Shown here: positions 18,853-26,658 of the stretch, one piece after another | Layout of the letters: every line of letters begins with the position of its first letter | Position numbering within the stretch: position 1 is the first letter of the stretch | Origin: Sporocytophaga sp. | Lineage (GTDB): Bacteria; Bacteroidota; Bacteroidia; Cytophagales; Cytophagaceae | Direction: 5' to 3' | Length of the DNA: 64,000 nt | Assembly (NCBI RefSeq): GCF_017745095.1 | Contig: NZ_JAGHZZ010000021.1 | Coordinates: 1-64,000, forward strand | The notes under the pieces: model-generated | What the model was told of the DNA's origin: nothing | Database searches by the model: none | The model's input: only the letters and a program-made list of their open reading frames with translations | Translations under genes and position numbers: made by a program

Positions 18853-21648
18853 ATGAAACAGATCATTTACTTCAGGAATATCTTATCACTTGCAATATTC
18901 TGCTTGTTGATTGCTAAGTATTCTGAAGCTGCTACATTTAAAGGTAAAATCAACGGACCAGATAAGGAACCACTTACCGGCGCTCAGATCTCAATACCTG
19001 GTCTTCAGAGTGGAACGATTGCTGGTTTGGACGGCTCATTCCATCTTAGTGATATTCCCATTGGCATACATGAAGTTCGTGTCACATTCATCGGCTTTAA
19101 AGATATCATTGATATCATTGAGATTAAACAGAACGACGAAACGATGATCAAGTCATTTCTTATGGAAGCTCATCTCCAAGAGCTCAAAGAAGTAGTCGTT
19201 ACTGCTCATACTGACAAAGGCACCGATACAGAAGCCAGAAGCATTGAGAAAAAAGCTACACAAACAATGAATGTTGTTTCAGCTAAAACCATTGCCCTTT
19301 CTCCTGACATCACTGTTGCCAATGTAATTCAACGCGTTTCCGGATTATCATCTGAAAGAAGCAGTAATGGAGATCCACAGTATGCTATCGTAAGAGGTAT
19401 GGACAAAAGATATAGTTATACCCTTGTAAACGGATTAAAAATACCCAGCCCTGAAAATAAAAACAGATATGTTCCTTTAGACATCTTTCCTGCTAATCTA
19501 CTTGAACGGCTTGAAGTATATAAGAGTCTTACCGCAGACCAGGAAGGTGATGCCATCGCCGGAGGTATAAACATGGTTATGAAGAGTGCTCCTGAAACCT
19601 TCGAAGTTAAAGGAGATGTACAAACAGGTTATAATTACATCAATAAGATACAGGGCTTTCAAACATATAATGCTTCAGCTATCCAGAAGCTCTCACCTAG
19701 AGAATTATATGGCTCAGATTATCAAGCTCAGCCATTGGATTTTACAATTAAGAATCTGGAAACTCAAAAGATAAATCCTATGCCTGACTTTAATGGTTCT
19801 TTGTCTGCTGGCAGCAGACTAGTTAATAAACGCCTGGGAATAATGATAGGTCTTAGCGGCCAAAACTCTTATCGTGGTACTAAAAGCACATGGTTTGATG
19901 TTGCAACCGATCGCTTTGGATCCAACAGGCCAGCCCTTCAGAGCATGCAGGAAAGGAACTACAGCACCAGACAATTCAGGACAGGAGTACATGGACGAAT
20001 AGATTTCAGAATTAATGAAAACCATAAAATAGGGAACTACACAGGATTTTATAATCTGAATTTATTCGAAGTAAGAGATATCAGGCAGACTATGCTTGAT
20101 GGAAGAAACTATGATGACAAAGCAGGAAATGCAATTCTTTCATACAAGACAAGAGTAAAAACTACTTACCAAAAAATTTTCATTACTAATTTCCAAGGAA
20201 ATCATAAGCTCGCAAAATCATTCAAATTTCACTGGTCAATTGCGCTTTCTCAAGCCAATATGGAGCGCCCGGACAATGCTACATTCCTAAGAAACGGTGA
20301 ACTTAAAAACTTTGTAGAACAACCACAGAATATAGAAAGAGGTAATTCAAGAAGGTGGGAACACAATCAGGACAAAGATATTTCAGGTTATCTTAATTTA
20401 ATTTATCAGCCGGAGCAATGGAAGAAAACATTTCTTAAAACAGGCATGATGTTCCGTAATAAAAACAGAGATAATTATTTCAACAAATACGCATTCGACC
20501 CTAATCCAAGTCTTCAATTGCAGGGAAAAGACTGGAATAGTTATTCAGATGTTCAATGGGACCTTTTAAATCCTGCCGGAAGTACATCTGATGAGCTTAA
20601 TTATCAAGCCCGAGAAAACATTACAGCATGTTACCTCCTTGGAAAAAGTGAAGTTTTAAATACAGAAGTTAATATTGGTGTCAGAGTTGAAAACACTAAT
20701 CAGGGCTATACTTTAAAAAGTCCTAAAGAAAATCAGACAGCTGACAGTTCACAACATTATACTGATGTATTGTCAAGTCTAAGTTTAAAATATAAAATCT
20801 CACCAATCCAAAATCTAAGATTAACTTATTACAAAGCTATTTCAAGGCCAGGCTTCTTTGAGATTGTTCCTTATCAGCTAGAAGATGATGATTATAAAGA
20901 AGCCGGAAACCCAGGGCTAAAGAGAGTAAAAGCAGACAATATAGATCTTAGATGGGAATTATTTCCCTCTCCTTCAGAACAAATACTTATAGGTGGATTT
21001 TACAAAAGAATTAAAGACCCTATAGAATATGCTCTGATAAGAAGCGGAGTCAACAATGCCCCTATGATTGTTCCGGGTAACTATGGTACTGCTTTTAACA
21101 CAGGAATAGAAGTAGACTTCACAAAGTATTTTAATAAAATAGGTATCAGAGGTAATTACACCTTTACACATTCACAGATCAGTGCGCCAAAAGCTTTACG
21201 AACAAGGGAAAACCCTGCAGATCCTACAAGTAATCTTATACTGACGAATGTGATGCAGAAGAGAACATTACAAGGACAGGCCAAACATATTGCAAATATT
21301 TCCATACTCTTCAAAGATCTGAAGCATGGTCTCGAAGCTCAACTTTCCGGTATATATACAGGAGAAAGACTTGAGGTCATCTCTCCTTTTCTTGATAATG
21401 ATATGTATGCTAAGCCCGTCTTTCAGTTAGATTTTTCATTTGAGAAAAAATTATTGAAAAAGTTAGAAGTCCTTCTTAAAATAAATAATCTTCTTAACTC
21501 TCCTTATGAAGTATACATCAAGAAGCCTGTATATAAAGACGAAGGAAGCACTCTTAGTTACCCGATGCAGACATCATCCACTAAGACTCTGGTAAGAAAA
21601 GATCAGTTTTATCAATCATTCCGATTGGGCATAAGATTCGAATTTTAA
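18853..21648 (+). CDS. TonB-dependent outer membrane receptor next to phytase
   Basis: 931 residues. A signal peptide (1-26), then a carboxypeptidase-regulatory-like beta sandwich (about 27-112), a plug domain (about 135-240, containing NVIQRVSGLSSERSSNGDPQ and VRGMDKRYSYTLVNGLKIP) and a 22-strand type barrel ending in the terminal aromatic FRLGIRFEF. The plug and its RGM-x-x-R-Y segment resemble the receptors found beside beta-propeller phytase genes in Bacteroidota and Caulobacter-like bacteria. It probably takes up inositol phosphates or a calcium-phytate product using TonB energy. The substrate is inferred only from the neighbour. Confidence 0.92.
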   Translation: MKQIIYFRNILSLAIFCLLIAKYSEAATFKGKINGPDKEPLTGAQISIPGLQSGTIAGLDGSFHLSDIPIGIHEVRVTFIGFKDIIDIIEIKQNDETMIKSFLMEAHLQELKEVVVTAHTDKGTDTEARSIEKKATQTMNVVSAKTIALSPDITVANVIQRVSGLSSERSSNGDPQYAIVRGMDKRYSYTLVNGLKIPSPENKNRYVPLDIFPANLLERLEVYKSLTADQEGDAIAGGINMVMKSAPETFEVKGDVQTGYNYINKIQGFQTYNASAIQKLSPRELYGSDYQAQPLDFTIKNLETQKINPMPDFNGSLSAGSRLVNKRLGIMIGLSGQNSYRGTKSTWFDVATDRFGSNRPALQSMQERNYSTRQFRTGVHGRIDFRINENHKIGNYTGFYNLNLFEVRDIRQTMLDGRNYDDKAGNAILSYKTRVKTTYQKIFITNFQGNHKLAKSFKFHWSIALSQANMERPDNATFLRNGELKNFVEQPQNIERGNSRRWEHNQDKDISGYLNLIYQPEQWKKTFLKTGMMFRNKNRDNYFNKYAFDPNPSLQLQGKDWNSYSDVQWDLLNPAGSTSDELNYQARENITACYLLGKSEVLNTEVNIGVRVENTNQGYTLKSPKENQTADSSQHYTDVLSSLSLKYKISPIQNLRLTYYKAISRPGFFEIVPYQLEDDDYKEAGNPGLKRVKADNIDLRWELFPSPSEQILIGGFYKRIKDPIEYALIRSGVNNAPMIVPGNYGTAFNTGIEVDFTKYFNKIGIRGNYTFTHSQISAPKALRTRENPADPTSNLILTNVMQKRTLQGQAKHIANISILFKDLKHGLEAQLSGIYTGERLEVISPFLDNDMYAKPVFQLDFSFEKKLLKKLEVLLKINNLLNSPYEVYIKKPVYKDEGSTLSYPMQTSSTKTLVRKDQFYQSFRLGIRFEF

Positions 21649-21690
21649 CAAAAAAACATAACATATACCATTTACTCAAAAGTTAACAAC

Positions 21691-23274
21691 ATGAAAAAAG
21701 TAACACATTATCTTTTAATGCTTACTGCGGCACTTTTCCTTTTTGCTGCATGTAAGAAGGAGGAAAAAGTAAATCCTACCCCTCCTCAAATTTCATCAGA
21801 TGTTTCCATGCTTGCGGCAAAGTTCGGAGAGACTAAAACGATTACTATATCTGTATCAGCAGCTGGAAAGTTAAAAGACATTACAGCAACGACAACTATT
21901 GGAACAATACAAACTTCCAATCTTACAGGCGTGGGTACTGCCACAGGAACTGTTACTATTACATTCAATGCTCCATTTGAGGAAGGAACAGGTAAAATAA
22001 CAGTTATCGCTTCAGACGAGGGCGGCCTTACAAAGACTTCAGAAATAGATGTAACTGTTTCAGCAGCAGCACCAGTAGAATTGACCGCCGGAGATGTTGA
22101 AGGTGTGTGGGGACCAAATATGACTTATATCGTTCGTGGCAACATTAAAATCCCCAAAGGAAAATCACTGACGATTAAAGAAGGTGTAACTGTAATCGTT
22201 GAAGGTGATGGCACACAAGCAAACAGTCCAGAGATCGCTGTTTACGGTAAACTATATAGCTATGGTACAGAGCAGAAACCAATACTTATAACAGTGGCAG
22301 AAAGCAAAAGAACAGAAGCAAATATTTTTGCAGGTCTATGGGGTGGAATATGCGGAGTTGAAGATGTAGAAGAAATGGCAATCATTTACACCAGAATAGA
22401 ATATGCAGGTGCTCCGGCTCCTGCAAACAGCCCAATGGTGACGACAGGAGAAGTTGAAGAAGGAGATCCGAGATATAGCATATATTTCAATAACCCAAAT
22501 GGAAGATTTGTAATGATGCATTCAACCATTGCTAATTCTAAAGATGATGGAATGAGAATCAATCAGGGACAATTACTAGTAGCTTACAACACATATATCA
22601 ACACTGGAAAAACAGGTGGCGAGGCTTTAAACGTAAAAAGTGGTTGTATAGGAGATGTTGCGTACAATACAATGGTTAATGCGGCAACAAATGGTTTAAA
22701 ATGTTCTAACTCAGATGACAGATCACCTCAGACAGATATATACATTTATAACAACACTATAGTAAATTCAGGATGGAGACAAACCAAAGCAGGTCGTGGT
22801 GGATCTTTAAATCTTGAAAAAGGCGGAAGAGGAAAAGTATATAACAATATGATTGTGAACTGTCGTTATGGAGTGCGTTTCCCTAAGTCACCAGATAACC
22901 CGGATCTAGTAAACTCATACGCAGGATACAACTATTATTTCGGAAACAATGCAGATATCGCAGATCAGTTCTATCCATCAACAGGTTCATTGGTTAAAGG
23001 CGACCTAGAAACAGGTAATGATGTATCAGGAAACGCAAATGAAAATGATCCTAAATTCGTTAATTTCAACATATCAGGATTCGATTCAGAAGCAGCTAAA
23101 AATTCTGATAACATTAAAGATCCTGGAACTTTTAACCTTAAACTACAGGCGGGTTCTCCAGCATTAGGAAAAGGCAAGGAAGGATTTACTTCCAGACTAT
23201 CTTCATTGACGATAGATGGAAAGACATATTCAGCTCCTGCACCTTCTTCTTTTATAGGATCATCAGGAAATTAA
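21691..23274 (+). CDS. Beta-helix surface lipoprotein downstream of the TonB receptor
   Basis: 527 residues. A lipoprotein signal peptide ends at LFAAC (Cys21). Residues 40-130 form an Ig-like or cadherin-like domain rich in Thr and Val. The C-terminal part (about 135-500) has the look of a right-handed parallel beta helix: repeated short strands with GRFVMMHSTIANSKDDGMRI and YIYNNTIVNSG, and an opening GNIKIPKGKSLTIKEGVTV typical of such repeats. By position, 42 bases after the receptor gene, it may serve as the receptor's surface partner in binding substrate, in the manner of SusD-like proteins, although it is not a SusD homologue. No catalytic residues are recognised. Confidence 0.82.
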   Translation: MKKVTHYLLMLTAALFLFAACKKEEKVNPTPPQISSDVSMLAAKFGETKTITISVSAAGKLKDITATTTIGTIQTSNLTGVGTATGTVTITFNAPFEEGTGKITVIASDEGGLTKTSEIDVTVSAAAPVELTAGDVEGVWGPNMTYIVRGNIKIPKGKSLTIKEGVTVIVEGDGTQANSPEIAVYGKLYSYGTEQKPILITVAESKRTEANIFAGLWGGICGVEDVEEMAIIYTRIEYAGAPAPANSPMVTTGEVEEGDPRYSIYFNNPNGRFVMMHSTIANSKDDGMRINQGQLLVAYNTYINTGKTGGEALNVKSGCIGDVAYNTMVNAATNGLKCSNSDDRSPQTDIYIYNNTIVNSGWRQTKAGRGGSLNLEKGGRGKVYNNMIVNCRYGVRFPKSPDNPDLVNSYAGYNYYFGNNADIADQFYPSTGSLVKGDLETGNDVSGNANENDPKFVNFNISGFDSEAAKNSDNIKDPGTFNLKLQAGSPALGKGKEGFTSRLSSLTIDGKTYSAPAPSSFIGSSGN

Positions 23275-23290
23275 TCTTTAACTTATGAAA

Positions 23291-23326
23291 AACAGCTCTG
23301 CACATTGGTGACAGAGCTGTTTTATT
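23291..23326 (+). terminator. Terminator after the beta-helix lipoprotein gene
   Basis: AACAGCTCTG pairs perfectly with CAGAGCTGTT over an 11-base loop and is followed by TTATTTT. It closes the phytase-receptor-lipoprotein unit. Confidence 0.85.
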
Positions 23327-23451
23327 TTGAATTACTAAAGAGATTCCCATCTTCTGAAGGTGGTATTCTATCCGCATTCATCTGTCTTTTCATATCTTTG
23401 GTGAATTCCTATAGAAAGATTATTTAATTTATAATAAACTATTAATTTCCA

Positions 23452-24417
23452 ATGCACTTCACAATCCATTTAAATTCCTTACTAAAAAAAACTTTACTGA
23501 TCCATCTCATTTTAATATCACTATTTGCTTCTACTTGTCTTGCTCAAATAAAAAAAGCTGATAAAATCCCTGTGGAATCCAATGCTATTCGTTTCTTCTT
23601 TGTAGGCGATTGGGGAAGAAATGGAGAACATAATCAGCAGGAGGTGGCTGATCAAATGGGAAAAACAGGAGAAACATTTGATCCCAAATTTATTATTTCT
23701 GCAGGAGATAATTTCTACTGCTGTGGAGTAGCAAGTACTGAAGATCCACAATGGAAATATTCTTTTGAAGATGTATACAGAGCTCATTCCCTTAATATTC
23801 CATGGTTTCCTATTCTTGGTAACCATGATTACCTCGGTAACCCTCAAGCTCAAATAGACTATTCCCAAATCAGCAGAAGATGGAGAATGCCGGCCAGATA
23901 TTACACGGTGAATATGAAAGATGTTATATTTATTTTTCTTGACACCAATCCTTTTATCAAAAAGCATTATAAAAAACAAGGAGAATATGCGGATGTGGCC
24001 CGTCAGGATACATTAAGGCAACTTCAATGGCTGGATAGTACATTAGTCAACAGTAAAGAAAAATGGAAGATCGTTGTGGGCCATCATCCTGTTTATTCCA
24101 CAGGAAGCAAGCATGGCAGTACCCCAGAACTTATTCAAACATTAAAACCTGTTTTAGAAAAACATCATGTTCAATTATATCTTGCCGGGCATGATCATGA
24201 CTTGCAATTTCAAAAACCAGTCAATAGCAGTGTAAATTATCTGATCAGCGGAGCGGGTTCAGAAGTAAGACCAAATACTCCTGATCCAGCAATGACTAAA
24301 TATGCAGCTGCAGTGGCGGGATTTATGGCATTCTCTATACTTGACAATAAACTCATTGTATATTTCATTGATAAAAAAGGAAATGTGATTTATCAAACTG
24401 AAATATTACAGAATTAA
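23452..24417 (+). CDS. Secreted metallophosphatase, purple (tartrate-resistant) acid phosphatase type
   Basis: 321 residues with a signal peptide (1-31). All five calcineurin-like metallophosphoesterase blocks are present: GDWG (52-55), GDNFY (85-89), GNHDY (123-127), GHHPVYS (210-216) and GHDH (246-249). The Tyr after GDNF and the spacing match the small purple acid phosphatases, which use a two-metal centre to hydrolyse phosphate monoesters outside the inner membrane. The position next to the phytase cluster suggests it finishes phosphate release from partly dephosphorylated inositol phosphates. A -7-like TATCTTTG lies at 23393-23400, so it likely has its own promoter. Confidence 0.92.
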   Translation: MHFTIHLNSLLKKTLLIHLILISLFASTCLAQIKKADKIPVESNAIRFFFVGDWGRNGEHNQQEVADQMGKTGETFDPKFIISAGDNFYCCGVASTEDPQWKYSFEDVYRAHSLNIPWFPILGNHDYLGNPQAQIDYSQISRRWRMPARYYTVNMKDVIFIFLDTNPFIKKHYKKQGEYADVARQDTLRQLQWLDSTLVNSKEKWKIVVGHHPVYSTGSKHGSTPELIQTLKPVLEKHHVQLYLAGHDHDLQFQKPVNSSVNYLISGAGSEVRPNTPDPAMTKYAAAVAGFMAFSILDNKLIVYFIDKKGNVIYQTEILQN

Positions 24418-24427
24418 AAAGTGAATT

Positions 24428-24466
24428 ATGAAAGAGTTGAAAGCCCTAACATTTCAGCTCTTTCAT
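24428..24466. terminator. Long inverted repeat between convergent genes (bidirectional terminator)
   Basis: ATGAAAGAGTTGAAA and TTTCAGCTCTTTCAT pair over 15 bp (one G-U) around a 9-base loop. It lies between the stop of the phosphatase gene and the stop of the convergent oxidoreductase gene. The T-runs are not adjacent, so the termination strength is uncertain. Confidence 0.6.
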
Positions 24467-24496
24467 ATCAATCTAAGATCAATCATTAAAGGAATT

Positions 24497-25489
24497 TTAA
24501 GGAAAAACACTCGCAAACAACTCATAAGATTTCAATCTGTCTTCAAAATCAAATGCGGCATTTACAGCCATTATTTCATTAACATCATATTCATCGGCAA
24601 GTGTTGTAAGTTGCTTCCTGAGTTCTTCCGGAGTGCCAATTGCAAAGCGTTGACTGTTCAAAGCGATCCTTTGCTCCTCAGCCGGACCGTATTTTACATC
24701 TTTTATTTCTTCGAAGGTAACAGGATCAAAACGACCTTTTGTTTCTAGCTGCAAAAATCTATAATTCAATACCGCTTTCACTTGTTCATTTCTTTCTTTT
24801 GAATCAGAACAAAACATAAAAAGTGCAACCAGTACCCTTGGCATTCTGAGTTGTTCGGAAGGTTTAAAATAGTTCCTGTAAACTTCTACAGCCCTAGCAC
24901 CTCCATTCGGATTAATAAAATGAGCAAACGCGAATGCCATTCCCAAATGGGCAGCAAATAGACCGCTTTGTCCACTGGAACTTAATACCCACTGTTCTGG
25001 AATACCTTTAACTACGGGAGTTGCAAGTACCTTTCCCCTATCAGATTCAGATCTTAGAGAATCATTAAGATAACCTTGAAGATCTTGAAGTTGCTCTATA
25101 AAATCCTGTTCACTGAAATGATTATGAGGGTTAAGCAATGAAGCTGTAAGCCTATCCCCTCCGGGAGCCCGTCCAACACCCAAGTCTATGCGTCCAGGAG
25201 CAAGAGCCTCCAATATCCTGAAATTTTCCGCTACTTTTAAAGCACTGTAATGAGGCAACATTACACCACCCGACCCTATTCTTATCTTTTTTGTCTGAGC
25301 TGCCAGATAACCCAATAATACCTCTGGCGATGAGCCCGCAACAGAATACATATTATGATGCTCTGAAACCCAGAATCTTTGATATCCTAGATTATCTGCA
25401 AGCTTGGCAAGCTCAATTGTCGATGCCAATGCCTGCTCTGCTGTTCCACCTTTAGGGATATGAGATTGATCTAATACACTTATATACAT
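24497..25489 (-). CDS. Luciferase-like (LLM class) flavin-dependent oxidoreductase
   Basis: 330 residues from the ATG at 25489. A GTG seven codons further upstream is possible, but family members begin MxxSVLDQ directly. Conserved blocks are ELAKLADNLGYQRFWVSEHHN, AGSSPEVLLGYLAAQT, IRIGSGGVMLPHYSALKVAE, PGRIDLGVGRAPGGD and SSSGQSGLFAAHLG. It belongs to the YhbW-like subgroup that uses reduced FMN without a fixed partner. Its substrate is unknown. It stands alone, convergent with the phosphatase gene. Confidence 0.92.
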   Translation of the reverse strand: MYISVLDQSHIPKGGTAEQALASTIELAKLADNLGYQRFWVSEHHNMYSVAGSSPEVLLGYLAAQTKKIRIGSGGVMLPHYSALKVAENFRILEALAPGRIDLGVGRAPGGDRLTASLLNPHNHFSEQDFIEQLQDLQGYLNDSLRSESDRGKVLATPVVKGIPEQWVLSSSGQSGLFAAHLGMAFAFAHFINPNGGARAVEVYRNYFKPSEQLRMPRVLVALFMFCSDSKERNEQVKAVLNYRFLQLETKGRFDPVTFEEIKDVKYGPAEEQRIALNSQRFAIGTPEELRKQLTTLADEYDVNEIMAVNAAFDFEDRLKSYELFASVFP

Positions 25490-25692
25490 TTCGAAAAACT
25501 TTTTTTTCACAATCTACTGATATTCAACAACAGTACTACCTAATTTGGTTTCCCTTGTACCACTGGGTATCAAGAAGCCTAATGTAAAACACATAATGTC
25601 ATTTTTCAACCTATAAACTTTAATTTTAGCAGTCAACTTCAGAATTACAACCAAAAAATTTTCTAACTTTAAATAACCAATATTATTTAAAT

Positions 25693-26076
25693 ATGAGAGC
25701 ATTACATTTAGCTATCGTCTTCATGGTACTTCTTTCGGTTCAATCATTTTCCCAAAGCAATTTTGATTCCTATAAAATGGCCGAAAAGACAGTGCAAGAG
25801 CTTAATGATCGCATGCTGCTAACTTCTCAGAAGAAAGATTCTCTCATCCTTATTTTTAACAGATACTATTCTGACAAAAATCTCAATAAAACCAAAGACA
25901 ACGAAAAATTCGCCAAAGCGATAGAACAGAGTAGAGACATGAGTGTGAAACAAGTGCTATCTCCATTTAGCTATCAGGAGTACTTGAGATATATCGAAGA
26001 ACAGAAGGGGAAAGTAAAAACAAAAGAAAGATTAAGACACGGAGAAAGAGAATCCACCAATCTAATTGACTTTTAA
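25693..26076 (+). CDS. Small secreted protein of unknown function
   Basis: 127 residues with a signal peptide (about 1-20, ending SFSQ). The mature part is helical and highly charged, with QELNDRMLLTSQKKDSLILIFNRYY and a basic C-terminus KGKVKTKERLRHGERES. The helical, Leu/Gln/Asp pattern recalls small periplasmic Spy/LTXXQ-like proteins, but I cannot confirm this. It precedes the haem-binding-domain gene by 31 bases on the same strand and may be co-transcribed with it. Confidence 0.65.
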   Translation: MRALHLAIVFMVLLSVQSFSQSNFDSYKMAEKTVQELNDRMLLTSQKKDSLILIFNRYYSDKNLNKTKDNEKFAKAIEQSRDMSVKQVLSPFSYQEYLRYIEEQKGKVKTKERLRHGERESTNLIDF

Positions 26077-26107
26077 TAAAATATAGGTATTGTATTTATT
26101 CGCTTAA

Positions 26108-26569
26108 ATGAAGAAAAAAATTATTTATGGAGCATTGCTCCTGCTTATTGCAATTCAGTTTGTAAGACCAGAAAAAAATGAAGGTATAGCGGATACTCCA
26201 AATGATGTAACACATCATGTTGATGTTCCGGAGAGTACATTAAAAATTCTGAAAACCTCTTGTTACGATTGCCATTCTAATCATACCAATTACCCTTTGT
26301 ATTCGGAGATAATGCCTTTTGGATGGTTCCTTGCAAGCCATGTAAAGGATGGTAAAAGACATTTAAACTTTTCAGACTTTTCAAAATACACAAAAAAGAA
26401 AATTGATCATAAACTAGAGGAGACAGCGGAAGAAGTTGAAAAACATGATATGCCTCTTTCAACTTATCTGATCATGCATTCTGAGGCAAAGCTAAATGAA
26501 AGTCAGACTCAGGAAATTATTGAGTGGGTAAATAGAGAAAGAGCTAAGCTGCAGGCATCGGGACTTTGA
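26108..26569 (+). CDS. Haem-binding domain protein (CXXCH)
   Basis: 153 residues. An N-terminal membrane anchor or signal (about 1-20) is followed by the block SCYDCHSNHTNYPLYSEI (residues 51-68), which has the haem-attachment motif CYDCH (52-56), and then PFGWFLASHVKDGKRHLNFS. This is the Bacteroidota haem_bd domain, normally found alone or next to peroxidases and cytochromes. It is a probable periplasmic mono-haem c-type protein. Its redox partner is unknown. Confidence 0.88.
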   Translation: MKKKIIYGALLLLIAIQFVRPEKNEGIADTPNDVTHHVDVPESTLKILKTSCYDCHSNHTNYPLYSEIMPFGWFLASHVKDGKRHLNFSDFSKYTKKKIDHKLEETAEEVEKHDMPLSTYLIMHSEAKLNESQTQEIIEWVNRERAKLQASGL

Positions 26570-26598
26570 TAATAATTTGCTAATAAAAATGCGTAAAT

Positions 26599-26630
26599 AA
26601 AAAGGAGTAAGCTTGATGCTACTCCTTTTT
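26599..26630. terminator. Bidirectional terminator between convergent genes
   Basis: AAAAAGGAGTA pairs perfectly with TACTCCTTTTT over a 10-base loop, giving a T-run on both strands. It serves the haem-binding gene (plus) and the TonB receptor gene (minus). Confidence 0.88.
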
Positions 26631-26658
26631 AATTATCCCAAATCAAACTCATTTTCGA

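Noticed and set aside
25514-25702. 62-codon minus-strand frame between the oxidoreductase and the small secreted protein
   Set aside because: No recognisable domain, overlaps the start of the next gene, and occupies the region that must hold both divergent promoters.
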